64,000 bases of DNA from JAVKBW01 sp964352715 (GTDB lineage: Bacteria > Pseudomonadota > Alphaproteobacteria > UBA8366 > Aestuariispiraceae), in the NCBI GenBank assembly GCA_964352715.1, contig CAYGSU010000003.1:1-64000 (forward strand). Reading direction: 5' to 3'. The translations under genes were made by a program, and so were the position numbers. The notes beneath the pieces are model-generated. The model was not told where the DNA came from and searched no databases. It saw nothing but the letters and a program-made list of their open reading frames with translations. Positions 8,824-16,869 of this stretch are shown in pieces (the stretch's first letter is position 1; every line of letters begins with the position of its first letter).

Positions 8824-9258
8824 TTAAAGGCTCGCCTGAATCAGCTTCAGTTCACCGATCGATCGGGCGATATAGGAAGAAAGGGGATTGAGATCGAGAT
8901 GCTTGATCTCGTCTTCATCGGTTTTCAGGATGCATTCAAGTTCCTTTGATTCCTCTGCAAGGACGGCAAGACCATAGTTGCCGCACAGACCTTTCAGTTT
9001 GTGCAGGGCGCTCTTCGCAACGGAGACATCCTTCGATGCAACAGCACTATCGAGAACTTCAAGTTCCCGACCGAGCATTTCCTGAACGATGCCGAGGAGC
9101 ATTTTCAGGTCAGCGGATGAAATCGAGTTTTTGATTTCTGCAAATTTTGCGCTGCACATCATCGGTGCAGACTTGAAGGGGCGTCCCGAACTGTTAGCGG
9201 AATCCGAATACAGATCGTTTACAGCATCTCCACCAAATCCAGTGGTCGCTTGTACCAT
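8824..9258 (-). CDS. Stand-alone Hpt (histidine phosphotransfer) protein
   Basis: This 144-residue protein carries one Hpt domain at about residues 45-144. The phospho-accepting residue is His86 in ALHKLKGLCGNYGL, the canonical HxLKG pattern of Hpt four-helix bundles. Such proteins shuttle phosphate between a hybrid kinase and a response regulator in the cytoplasm. The start at ATG 9258 is supported by GGGAGG five bases upstream; an in-frame upstream TTG at 9285 is ignored. The N-terminal 40 residues look disordered. It is convergent with the DUF2336 gene and close to the orphan OmpR-type regulator, so it may serve that regulator or a distant one. No kinase is in the window. Confidence 0.85.
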   Translation of the reverse strand: MVQATTGFGGDAVNDLYSDSANSSGRPFKSAPMMCSAKFAEIKNSISSADLKMLLGIVQEMLGRELEVLDSAVASKDVSVAKSALHKLKGLCGNYGLAVLAEESKELECILKTDEDEIKHLDLNPLSSYIARSIGELKLIQASL

Positions 9259-10121
9259 TGATGCCTCCCAGGCAAACACATGCACCCCTCCACAGGTTCA
9301 TACGTTGTGGGAGAACAGTGTCTGTTTGCGGTGCGAAAGTCAATCGCTAGGGAGGCGTGGGGAAATTTGTCGTTCTAGGAATTATTTCAGATAATTATCC
9401 TTATAAAAAATGACGATTATTCGTATTTATATATTATAACCAATTGGATATGAAAGTTATCGGGTGAATATTTTCGTAAAACGTGATTGCACCCTCTCCT
9501 TACGATGTCCGCCGCGCTGAGAGCATTTATGTTAACGGTTGTATATATTGTTGACTGTTTTGTTAACGCGATACGGCGATGCGTCTCTTCTCGAACGGTC
9601 GCCCGCAATGCGCTGACGAATGTTGCGAGCCGATGAACGACAGTGTCCTGGTCTTGCGCCAAATTTGCAGATGACCCAACCGAACCAGGTGCCGCATTGC
9701 AGATTGAAACGCCGCTGTCTCGCGATGACAGAATATTCCATTGAGTATTCACATAGCGCATGCCTGACGAAAACGGCGCCCTGACGCGCGATGCGGTCGT
9801 GCTGCCATGCGTCCTCATGGAACGCTCACCCGACACCGTCGGGCGAGTGCCGAAGTCGCGCAGTCCAAAAACGGCGCAAAACGCCGCCATGATAATGTTG
9901 ACGAAGTTCAATGACCAATTTCCTACCTTGCCCAGATCAACCTAGCAAAAGATGCGGTCTAGTGTTTCAACAGGACGGCAGGAAATGTCGCGTCGCGTCC
10001 ACGTATGTTAACGCCCGTGCAAATCAGGGGGCGATTGGCGGGTGCAAGAGGTCACAGCAGGGTAGTTCCGCTGGTTCCGGCGCTCGACGCGGGGTTACGC
10101 CAACCGGCCGGCTAGTAGCCG
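9259..10121. other. 863-base region with no confident gene
   Basis: The part nearest the Hpt gene (about 9360-9560) is strongly AT-rich and probably carries its promoter. The remainder is mixed in composition. One minus-strand frame, 9417-9911, is listed separately as doubtful. Near 10110 there is a short inverted repeat, CGGCTA-g-TAGCCG, just past the stop of the minus-strand gene at 10122. No tRNA-like fold or transposon end was seen. Confidence 0.5.
9417..9911 (-). CDS. Doubtful ORF, 164 residues
   Basis: A TTG-initiated frame of 164 codons starts with a short hydrophobic stretch (NFVNIIMAAFCAVFGL) and then has no recognisable domain. The ribosome-binding site is poorly placed (AGGAAA about 10 bases upstream) and the 3' part runs into AT-rich promoter-like DNA with low third-position GC, unlike the neighbours. 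It is on the same strand as the Hpt gene and ends 158 bases before it. It may be a small exported protein or chance. Confidence 0.25.
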   Translation of the reverse strand: MNFVNIIMAAFCAVFGLRDFGTRPTVSGERSMRTHGSTTASRVRAPFSSGMRYVNTQWNILSSRDSGVSICNAAPGSVGSSANLAQDQDTVVHRLATFVSALRATVREETHRRIALTKQSTIYTTVNINALSAADIVRRGCNHVLRKYSPDNFHIQLVIIYKYE

Positions 10122-10559
10122 TCAGGAAGACCGTTTGTCGTGCGGAACATAGGTTTCCTTCCGAATGCCCAGTTTGTTCAGAATGGCCGGTTGCTGGGAG
10201 GTTACCCATTGCGGGTTCAGGTATCCTTCATGTGCGGCCTGCACATCATCGATGCGATCATTCTTGAGAGCGGGAAAGTCGGGCCGATGCCGGGCAGCCC
10301 TGCCGTCGATAACCTCGCCGGCGTAATAGTATTTTCCAGGCGTATTCCGCTTTTCGCGTTTTCCGCTGTTTGCGCCAGTTTTTTGCAGACCCAGCAGGCT
10401 GCGTGCATTCATGCCGAACAGGTCGCGGGCTTCCGCATCCCATCGTTTGATCAGCTGCGTCCGTTCGGATTCTTCGATCTTCTGTTTTTCACGCTTTATC
10501 GAATCGAGCTCACGCTCGAGTTCCTGTTCCCGACGGTGAATTTCACTCAATTTTTTCAT
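10122..10559 (-). CDS. Small charged coiled-coil protein, function unknown
   Basis: This 145-residue protein begins with a highly charged helix (KKLSEIHRREQELERELDSI, then KREKQKIEES) predicted to form a coiled coil over about residues 1-35. The rest is basic and polar, with GKYYYAGEVIDGRAARHRPD near residue 75. An N-terminal coiled coil followed by a short basic C-terminal region is reminiscent of H-NS-like nucleoid proteins, but the H-NS core motif is not clearly present, so I do not assign it. Start at ATG 10559; only a weak purine-rich site lies upstream. The gene stands alone, with AT-rich DNA on its 5' side. Confidence 0.6.
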   Translation of the reverse strand: MKKLSEIHRREQELERELDSIKREKQKIEESERTQLIKRWDAEARDLFGMNARSLLGLQKTGANSGKREKRNTPGKYYYAGEVIDGRAARHRPDFPALKNDRIDDVQAAHEGYLNPQWVTSQQPAILNKLGIRKETYVPHDKRSS

Positions 10560-10944
10560 GCGCTTTTAACCCCGCTATGGCTGCAAATTTTATCGTTTCT
10601 GTAACGTGAGCTCGGAAATCTCTGGCGGCCGCAAGTATCGGTCGCATATGTATGCTGCCAGAATGATTGTATCAAGTTTACAAATGGTTAACATATTGAG
10701 TTTATTGACAAGATAAATAAATCTTCATCATCGATGCAGCATTAATTCAAGGTAAATCTGCAATAGTCGGCACGACAGGAAGTATACCGCCACTATCAGA
10801 CTATGTCTGGGATACTTCTGCCGAAGACACCGACCAACAGATTGCAAACGCCGAAAGTTATTCTTTCCGGGAAGCGTGCCGGTACGTGCCCCGGTGCGCG
10901 CTCTGGCGACCAGCCCGTAATCCGTTCGGGGAGCTGGCGAAGTA
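10560..10944. other. 385-base AT-rich gap
   Basis: The gap lies between two minus-strand genes and contains an AT-rich core at about 10650-10760 that probably holds the promoter of the gene at 10122-10559. Short open frames at 10796-11035 look like shadows with no ribosome-binding site. Nothing else recognised. Confidence 0.5.
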
Positions 10945-11328
10945 CTAACGGATTCTTGCGGCCTTCAGTTCGATGGATCCGACGGCCCGGCCGACTGCGC
11001 CATCCTTGAAGATGCCGCCAACCTCGATATCGCATTCGGGGCGACAGTAGTTGTAAATCTGCTTTCGGGCCTTGCTGGAAAGATTTTCGAACCGCACATG
11101 GATGAGCTGGCCGAGCGAAAAACTGTCCTTACGCAATGTTCCTTCGTCACCGGAACCGCGATGAAGAATGCCGCTGACACGAACTTTCGCACCATCGCGC
11201 CGATCATGTGTCTTGATCAGGTTATCGAAATCGACAGGCGGATAGGAAGAAAGGTTTTCAGCCCAAGCCGGTGTCGACGCAATGGCAAAGGCAGAGAATA
11301 CCAGACAGCGCAGTAGATCGTTCTTCAG
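10945..11328 (-). CDS. Small secreted OB-fold-like protein with apparent CTG start
   Basis: Reading upstream from the TTG at 11136, the same frame stays open to a stop at 11332-11334. The extension encodes an excellent Sec signal peptide: a basic start (LKNDLLRC), a hydrophobic core (LVFSAFAIAS) and a cleavage site after TPAWA. No ATG, GTG or TTG lies before the signal peptide. A CTG at 11328-11326 is preceded by GGGAGG with a 7-base spacer, an ideal ribosome-binding arrangement. The product is 127 residues, about 104 after cleavage. The mature part (AKVRVSGILHRGSG, GQLIHVRFENL, CRPECDIEVGGIFKDG, SIELKAARI) alternates strands like a small OB-fold and has a Cys-x3-Cys pair. It is probably periplasmic; function unknown. 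A start at the internal TTG 11136 would delete the signal peptide. Confidence 0.7.
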   Translation of the reverse strand: MKNDLLRCLVFSAFAIASTPAWAENLSSYPPVDFDNLIKTHDRRDGAKVRVSGILHRGSGDEGTLRKDSFSLGQLIHVRFENLSSKARKQIYNYCRPECDIEVGGIFKDGAVGRAVGSIELKAARIR

Positions 11329-11700
11329 GGCTCAGCCTCCCGACGCATACAATATGTTGTTTGTTATACGCGATTTTCACCTGCAGCATAAACCGGTTAC
11401 AGCAAATATTCCAACAGCCTTGATCGGGCGGAGGCGGCAACTGAACCACGAACCTTACGCCTGCGGACGCAGTGATCTTTCCATACGACATCCAAAGATC
11501 GCATTCGGAAAGAAGATGCCCCGCATGCGGGTTTGCAAACACGCGAATCAAGCGACCGTCAGCCCGGTATTCGGCGGGTAAGCGACGGCAACCGTTCAAT
11601 CAAAATCAAACCATCCGTGGTTGACGATATCCTTCCATTTCGGGATACCAGTAAGGCAATATCGTTGCGCCTTACCCTTGCGACGGACAGGAGTGCTGAC
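11329..11700. other. 372-base gap between divergent genes
   Basis: The region separates the minus-strand secreted protein from the plus-strand third DUF2336 gene. It should carry both promoters. Overlapping frames exist on both strands (11258-11599 minus, 11282-11581 plus) but neither has a credible ribosome-binding site or domain. No structured RNA recognised. Confidence 0.5.
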
Positions 11701-12984
11701 ATGCTGAAATGGGTCTTCGGTAAACGCCGCGACGAAAACAAGGACGGCGCCGTGGCCCCGGCGTATGAGGATGCACGTGAGATTGCTGAATCGGGCAGCG
11801 TCGAGGAACGCACGAAACTTGCCGAAAATTCCCAGCTGCAGCCGGAATTTCTGTACTATTTCGCAACAGACAAATCGCCGGAAGTCAGACGCGCTGTCGC
11901 AAGCAACGACGGCACGCCGATCCAGGCGGATGTGCTGCTGTCCCGCGATCCTGATGAATACGTCAAGGTTGATCTGAGCCGAAAAATCTGCCGCCTGCTG
12001 CCAAATCTTGCGCCGGATCAGAACCGCAAGCTCGCCGATCTTGTCTTTGAAGTCATCGACGTCCTGAGCCAGGACAGCCTGCCCCGGGTCCGGGGAATGA
12101 TTTCCGAGCAGGTCCGGTCACTCGACACCGTCCCTCCCGGGATCATCCGACGGCTCGCCCGCGATGCCGATGCCATCGTTGCGGCGCCTGTGCTCGAATA
12201 TTCGCCGTTGCTGACCGACGACGATCTGATCGAAATCGTCATGATGGGGTGCGAATCGAACGCTCTCAGCGCGCTGGCTCGGCGCAAGAACCTCAGCAGC
12301 AGCGTATCGCAGGCCGTTGCGGAAACCGAAGATGAACAGGCGGTGCCGATGCTGCTGACCAATGCCAGCGCGAGCCTGAACGATGAAACCCTGTCGGCGA
12401 TTGTTGATGCTGCGGCCACCCAACCCGGCTGGCACATGACGCTGGCGGGCCGAAAGGGCATGAGCCTGAAGCTTATCCGCAACATGGCCCGATATATCGG
12501 CCAGGCGACGCTTGAAAAACTGCTCGCCAACAACCCATCGGTTGGCGATGTCGCCAAAACCGAACTCAGAACAGCCGTCGCCGCCAGAATAGCCGAACAG
12601 GAAACCGTCGATGAAGCAAAGCAGCTTGCCGACCAGCAGGATGCCGACCGGGAAAAGGCGCGGCAGTTGCATCAGCAGGGCGGACTGACGGCATCGGTCA
12701 TGGAAGCGGCCGCGGCACGCGAGGAAAAAGAGTTTCTAGTGCAGGCGGCGGCATTGCTGTGTGACGCCGATCCGGTCGATACAAGGCGGCTTTTCAATGC
12801 CAAAGATCCCAAGCTGGCGGTATCGATTGCATGGCGTTGCAAACTCGGCATGAAGTTTGCTGAAAAGATTCAGACCGATATCATGAAACTGCCGAAGGAG
12901 TCGTTGATTAAAGCCAAAGATGATGGCTATCCGATCAACGAGGACGATATGGCCTGGTCACTGGAGATGCTTGGTATTGTCTAA
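11701..12984 (+). CDS. DUF2336 protein (third paralogue)
   Basis: This 427-residue protein is a close paralogue of the one encoded at 3530-4807, aligning from the N-terminus (MLKWVFGKRRDEN) through the shared blocks FLYYFATDKSPEVRRAVA, DSLPRVRGMISEQVRSLDTV and PVLEYSPLLTDDDLIEIV to the C-terminal SIAWRCKLGMKFAEKIQTDI. A charged helical insert (about residues 300-330, EQETVDEAKQLADQQDADRE) distinguishes it. ATG 11701 has an AGGAG site with a 7-base spacer; a longer in-frame start at 11533 lies in non-coding-looking sequence. It reads away from the small secreted protein gene. Function unknown. Three DUF2336 proteins within 9.5 kb suggests local duplication. Confidence 0.82.
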   Translation: MLKWVFGKRRDENKDGAVAPAYEDAREIAESGSVEERTKLAENSQLQPEFLYYFATDKSPEVRRAVASNDGTPIQADVLLSRDPDEYVKVDLSRKICRLLPNLAPDQNRKLADLVFEVIDVLSQDSLPRVRGMISEQVRSLDTVPPGIIRRLARDADAIVAAPVLEYSPLLTDDDLIEIVMMGCESNALSALARRKNLSSSVSQAVAETEDEQAVPMLLTNASASLNDETLSAIVDAAATQPGWHMTLAGRKGMSLKLIRNMARYIGQATLEKLLANNPSVGDVAKTELRTAVAARIAEQETVDEAKQLADQQDADREKARQLHQQGGLTASVMEAAAAREEKEFLVQAAALLCDADPVDTRRLFNAKDPKLAVSIAWRCKLGMKFAEKIQTDIMKLPKESLIKAKDDGYPINEDDMAWSLEMLGIV

Positions 12985-13046
12985 AAGCCTGGAAAAGTTG
13001 GTCCAAATTTCTGGCGGGGGCCCGCTATCTGTGCTTGTCTTGCCGT

Positions 13047-13088
13047 TACGGGGTCCGGTTCCGCCCCGTATGTCCGGTAGAAACCGGA
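13047..13088 (+). ncRNA. Two tandem hairpins in the ATP-grasp gene leader
   Basis: TACGGGG (13047-13053) pairs perfectly with CCCCGTA (13064-13070). TCCGGT (13073-13078) pairs perfectly with ACCGGA (13083-13088) around an AGAA loop. Both stems sit 28-70 bases before the ATG at 13116 and just upstream of its CGGAG site. No T-run follows, so a structured 5' leader is as likely as transcript termination of the preceding gene. It matches no riboswitch class I can recognise. Confidence 0.4.
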
Positions 13089-13115
13089 TGGGTTAAGGCC
13101 AGAACGGAGATACCA

Positions 13116-14159
13116 ATGAACATCCTTGTATTAAGCGCCAGTAGCAAAGTCCTGCTCGTCTCCGCCTTTCAGAAGGCTGCGCGACGCGTTGGCGGTATTG
13201 TTGTTGCTGCGGATATCACGGCGGAATCCGCCGCGATGCAGACGGCGGATCAGGCGGTTATCGTGCCGCGCAGCGACCATCCGGATTTCCTCCAGGCAAT
13301 CAACGCGATCTGCGATGCGTTCGATATCGAACTCATCGTTCCGACACGCGATGGCGAACTGCCGATCATGGCGAGCCTTGCTTCGGCGCTGCAGTCGCGC
13401 GGCGTGACCGTGCTGGTGCCGCCGATGGAAAGCGTGGCGATCTGCTGTGATACGCGCCGGTTTGTCGCTTTCTGCACCCAGGCCGGCGTTCCGACGCCCA
13501 GAACCTACGAAGCGGATGTGGTGCCGGACGTCTATCCGGTGTTTTGCAGACCGTCCAACAGAACCATCAATCACCCGGCGCTTCGCGTTGAAGATGAAGC
13601 CTCCTATCAGGCGTATCTCACCCTGTTCGGTTCAGTCGCGGGCGGGGTGATCGTGCAGGAATTCGTGGATGCGCCTGAATACAGCATCGACGTGCTGATG
13701 GATTTTGAAGGCCGGCCGGTACAGGCCGTGGCGCGCCGTCGTATTGCTACCCGCGCCGGCGAGAGCTGGAAGACCAAGATCGAAAAGATACCGCAACTTA
13801 CCGATGCCGCGCTTGCGCTGTCGGAACGGCTTGGGCTGATAGGGCACAACACCCTGCAGGCTTTCTATTCGCCCGAACTCGGCATCCGGTTTATCGAAAT
13901 CAATGCGCGGTTCGGCGGAGCGTCCAATCTCAGCATTCAGGCAGGTCTTGCGTCGCCGGAAAGAATTGTGCAAATGGCCGTTGGTGAAACGGCGGCGGCA
14001 ACGACCCCGAGGCCAATCGGATACGGGCAATTGCTGTTGCGGCACGCCGATGACGTCATTGTCCCCCGGGATGCGTCCGAGTACTGCATGTCCTGGTCCG
14101 ACCTCGGTGACAGGGCTGCGTCCGACTGGATGAACACGCGTGAAACGGGCGCTGGATGA
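13116..14159 (+). CDS. ATP-grasp enzyme, carbamoyl-phosphate synthase-like
   Basis: This 347-residue protein has the ATP-grasp layout. A pre-ATP-grasp Rossmann-like domain (MNILVLSASSKVLLVSAFQK, then IELIVPTRDGELP) precedes the ATP-binding domain, with VIVQEFVDAPEYSIDVLMDF (about 189-208) and the metal-binding FIEINARFGGASNLS (about 260). It should ligate a carboxylate to an amine or carbamoyl acceptor using ATP; the substrate is unknown. The start at ATG 13116 has CGGAG upstream; a longer in-frame start (13035) would cover the hairpin leader. Its stop overlaps the start of the hydantoinase-like gene by four bases (ATGA), so translation of the two is coupled and the enzymes probably act in one pathway. 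Confidence 0.85.
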   Translation: MNILVLSASSKVLLVSAFQKAARRVGGIVVAADITAESAAMQTADQAVIVPRSDHPDFLQAINAICDAFDIELIVPTRDGELPIMASLASALQSRGVTVLVPPMESVAICCDTRRFVAFCTQAGVPTPRTYEADVVPDVYPVFCRPSNRTINHPALRVEDEASYQAYLTLFGSVAGGVIVQEFVDAPEYSIDVLMDFEGRPVQAVARRRIATRAGESWKTKIEKIPQLTDAALALSERLGLIGHNTLQAFYSPELGIRFIEINARFGGASNLSIQAGLASPERIVQMAVGETAAATTPRPIGYGQLLLRHADDVIVPRDASEYCMSWSDLGDRAASDWMNTRETGAG

Positions 14160-16183
14160 ACGATCCTCTATTGCTTGGCCTTGATACCGGTGGAACGTTC
14201 ACGGATGCCGCCCTGTGCCGTGAAGACGGCACGGTCGAATTTGCCGCAAAGAGCCTGACGACGAAGGCTGACCTTTCCATTGGCATCGGCAAGGCGATCG
14301 ACGCGGTTCTGGCCGAAGCGCCGGAAAATGCCATTCAGCGTATCGCTCTGGTTTCGATATCGACGACACTCGCAACGAACGCGGTTGTCGAATCGCACGG
14401 TCAGCCGGTGTGCCTGGTCATGATCGGACAGACCGAAGCGGCTCTGGAAAGGGCGGGGCTTCGCGAAGCAATCGGCGGCGACCCGACAATTTTCGTCAAT
14501 GGCGGCCATAACAACAACGGCGATGAAAAGGCCCCGCTGGACACCACAGCGCTGAAAGCCGCGATTGAAGCCGTTGCTGACAAGGTTTCGGCCTTTGCCA
14601 TTTCCTCACAATTCGCCAGCCGCAACCCGTCGCATGAAATCACTGCCCGCAACATCGTTCGCGATGTCTGCGGCAAACCTGTGACTTGCGGGCATGAACT
14701 GTCCAGCAATCTCGATATGCCCCGACGGGCGCTTACGGCTTTTCTGAACGCCAGGCTGGTGCCGTTGATTACGGAACTCATCGCGGCGGTTTCGGCCTTT
14801 CTCGCAGACCACCACGTCGATGCGCCGGTCATGGTGGTGCGGGGCGACGGGTCGTTGATGACGGCTGAAACAGCGCTGGAAAAACCGGTCGAAACGGTAA
14901 TGTCCGGTCCGGCGGCCAGTGTCGTCGGCGCGCGGCACCTGACCGGAGACGATGATCTGCTGGTGGTCGATATGGGCGGAACGACGACTGATATCGCGCT
15001 TATGCGTAACGGTTCGCCGATCCTGAATCCGGACGGTGCTGCGGTGGCCGGATGGCGCACGATGGTGGAAGCGATTGCCGTGCATACGGTCGGGCTTGGC
15101 GGTGACAGCGAAATTTCCATCGCTGACGGCGGTAGACTTCGTGCCGGGCCGCGTCGCGCGGTGCCGTTGAGCCTTCTGGCTATGGACCATCCGGAAGTGC
15201 TCGAGGAATTGAAACTTCAGCGCGAACGTGGTTTCCGCCGGTCGACGGATGCGCGGTTTCTGACCCGGCTCAGAAAGCTGGACGGCAATGCCTCGCGCCT
15301 GTCGGCCATTGAACAGAGTGTGTGGGACAGGCTGGCGGACGGGCCGGTCGCGTTCGAAGCGCTGATCATGGACAGGATCCCCCGGCAGCCGATCCAGCGG
15401 CTGGTGGACCGCGGCCTTGCGATCTATTCCGGCTTTACGCCGTCTGACGCCGCGCATGTGCTGGGCCGTCATGATACGTGGCTGAAAGAAGCCGCCGTGA
15501 TCGGCGCGGAGATATGGGCGGAATTCGAACCCAAACCCAACAATCCGCTGGCAACCGATGGCATGGCTTTCGCCAAACTGGTTTTTGAGCAGGTCATCCG
15601 GCAATCCGGCGAGGCGATCCTGACCGCCATACTCGAAGACGAAGGTCTGGAACTGTCGCGCCATTCGAGGCCGCCGCTGATCGACTATCTGATGGCGCGC
15701 GCCTTTGCAGACAGATCGGAAACCGGTGGTGACAGTCTTCTGGATCTGACCTTGACGTTCCGGCTGCCGATCGCCGGTGTCGGCGCACCGGCCGCAACCT
15801 ACTATCCTGCTCTGGCGGAACGAACCGGATCGGTCTTGCGGCTGCCTGCCTTCGGTCATGTTGCAAATGCCGTCGGCGCTGTCGTCGGCGGGGTTTCGCA
15901 GCGTTATTCTATTCTGATCACGTCACCGGCGCAGGGTCGTTACCGGGTCCACCTGCCGGAAACCGTGCGCGATTTCAGCGATCTGGAAGAGGCGGCGACC
16001 ATCGCCCAGGACGTCGCGCGGGAAGAAGCGAAAAGAGCGGCCCTTGCCGCCGGCGCAGCAGCCCTTGAAGTAAAGGTCGAACGGCATGACCGGATCGTTA
16101 CGCATGGCGATGGCGTTACGAAGATATTCATCGATTCATCCATTGTCGCCACGGCGAAGGGCCGGCCGCGTCTCGGCACCTAG
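14156..16183 (+). CDS. Hydantoinase/oxoprolinase family protein (HyuA type)
   Basis: This 675-residue protein has the ASKHA-fold motifs of N-methylhydantoinase A/5-oxoprolinase: LLGLDTGGTFTDAALCRED at the N-terminus, VSISTTLATNAVVESHGQPV near residue 72, and VVDMGGTTTDIALMRNG near 270. The family hydrolyses cyclic amides such as hydantoins or 5-oxoproline with ATP. HyuA normally pairs with a HyuB subunit; none is present here. Instead the gene overlaps the ATP-grasp gene by four bases, so the pair may carry out a linked ATP-dependent ring opening and ligation. The segment from about 460 to the end (LTFRLPIAGVGAPAATYYPA) lies beyond the HyuA core. Substrate unknown. Confidence 0.82.
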   Translation: MNDPLLLGLDTGGTFTDAALCREDGTVEFAAKSLTTKADLSIGIGKAIDAVLAEAPENAIQRIALVSISTTLATNAVVESHGQPVCLVMIGQTEAALERAGLREAIGGDPTIFVNGGHNNNGDEKAPLDTTALKAAIEAVADKVSAFAISSQFASRNPSHEITARNIVRDVCGKPVTCGHELSSNLDMPRRALTAFLNARLVPLITELIAAVSAFLADHHVDAPVMVVRGDGSLMTAETALEKPVETVMSGPAASVVGARHLTGDDDLLVVDMGGTTTDIALMRNGSPILNPDGAAVAGWRTMVEAIAVHTVGLGGDSEISIADGGRLRAGPRRAVPLSLLAMDHPEVLEELKLQRERGFRRSTDARFLTRLRKLDGNASRLSAIEQSVWDRLADGPVAFEALIMDRIPRQPIQRLVDRGLAIYSGFTPSDAAHVLGRHDTWLKEAAVIGAEIWAEFEPKPNNPLATDGMAFAKLVFEQVIRQSGEAILTAILEDEGLELSRHSRPPLIDYLMARAFADRSETGGDSLLDLTLTFRLPIAGVGAPAATYYPALAERTGSVLRLPAFGHVANAVGAVVGGVSQRYSILITSPAQGRYRVHLPETVRDFSDLEEAATIAQDVAREEAKRAALAAGAAALEVKVERHDRIVTHGDGVTKIFIDSSIVATAKGRPRLGT

Positions 16184-16239
16184 GGTGCCTGACCCAGATG
16201 CGCCGCATTTTTTCTGTGGCCAGACGAAATCCGAAAGTC

Positions 16240-16860
16240 TCAGTCGGGCCGCTGCATCGAAAAGATCTCGTCGACCACGGTGTAGTCCATATATCCCAGA
16301 CGGGCGACGGGGCGAATGGCCTTCAGATCAATCTTGCCGTCCCTGATCACGTCGTCACGGATATGGATACCGATCACCTGCCCGATTACGATGTTGTTTC
16401 CCGTATCGCCCTGGCCCGGCGGAATGGTGACCGTTGTCAGATGGCGGCATTCGAAACTCGCGGCAGCGGCGGCCACACGCGGCGCCTTCACCTTGTTGCA
16501 GGGCGCGGTTTCCAGATTGGCAAAATCGAATTCGCTTTCGCCATGTGGCCTGTTCGCCGAGGTTTCGTTCATCGCGTCCTTCAGGTCCCATCCGACGAGA
16601 TTATGGACGAATTCGCCTGTCGCCTCGATATTCGCCAACGTGTCTTTCGCGCCACCGTCGATGTGCGTTCCGTTCGGACAGAACATCACACAGGGCGGAT
16701 CGTCGCTGACAGCGTTGAAATAACTGAACGGGGCGATATTCGATACGCCCCTGGTATCGACGGTGCTGATCCAGCCGATTGGCCGTGGCACGACAAGCGA
16801 CTTGAAGGGTGAATGTGTCAGCGGTTCCGGCCGCATGGTCGCTTCGGGATCAAAGTACAA
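16240..16860 (-). CDS. Flavin reductase-like FMN-binding protein
   Basis: This 206-residue protein belongs to the flavin reductase-like split-barrel family that binds FMN. Typical motifs are VVPRPIGWISTVDTRGVSNI (about 24-43), APFSYFNAVSDDPPCVMFCP and TLANIEATGEFVHNLVGWDL. Members supply reduced flavin to monooxygenases or reduce small substrates in the cytoplasm. The start is TTG 16860, supported by AGGAG six bases upstream; an internal ATG at residue 9 is the alternative. It is the last gene of a minus-strand run that begins with the IscU-like gene near 19974, nine bases after the phosphotransferase gene. No partner oxygenase is adjacent. Confidence 0.85.
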   Translation of the reverse strand: MYFDPEATMRPEPLTHSPFKSLVVPRPIGWISTVDTRGVSNIAPFSYFNAVSDDPPCVMFCPNGTHIDGGAKDTLANIEATGEFVHNLVGWDLKDAMNETSANRPHGESEFDFANLETAPCNKVKAPRVAAAAASFECRHLTTVTIPPGQGDTGNNIVIGQVIGIHIRDDVIRDGKIDLKAIRPVARLGYMDYTVVDEIFSMQRPD

Positions 16861-16869
16861 TTCTATCTC

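Noticed and set aside
10796..11035. Overlapping short frames around the small secreted protein gene
   Set aside because: They conflict with the signal-peptide gene and lack ribosome-binding sites and domains.
14606..15859. 417-codon minus-strand frame opposite the hydantoinase gene
   Set aside because: Arg/His/Gln-rich shadow typical of high-GC antisense; no ribosome-binding site.
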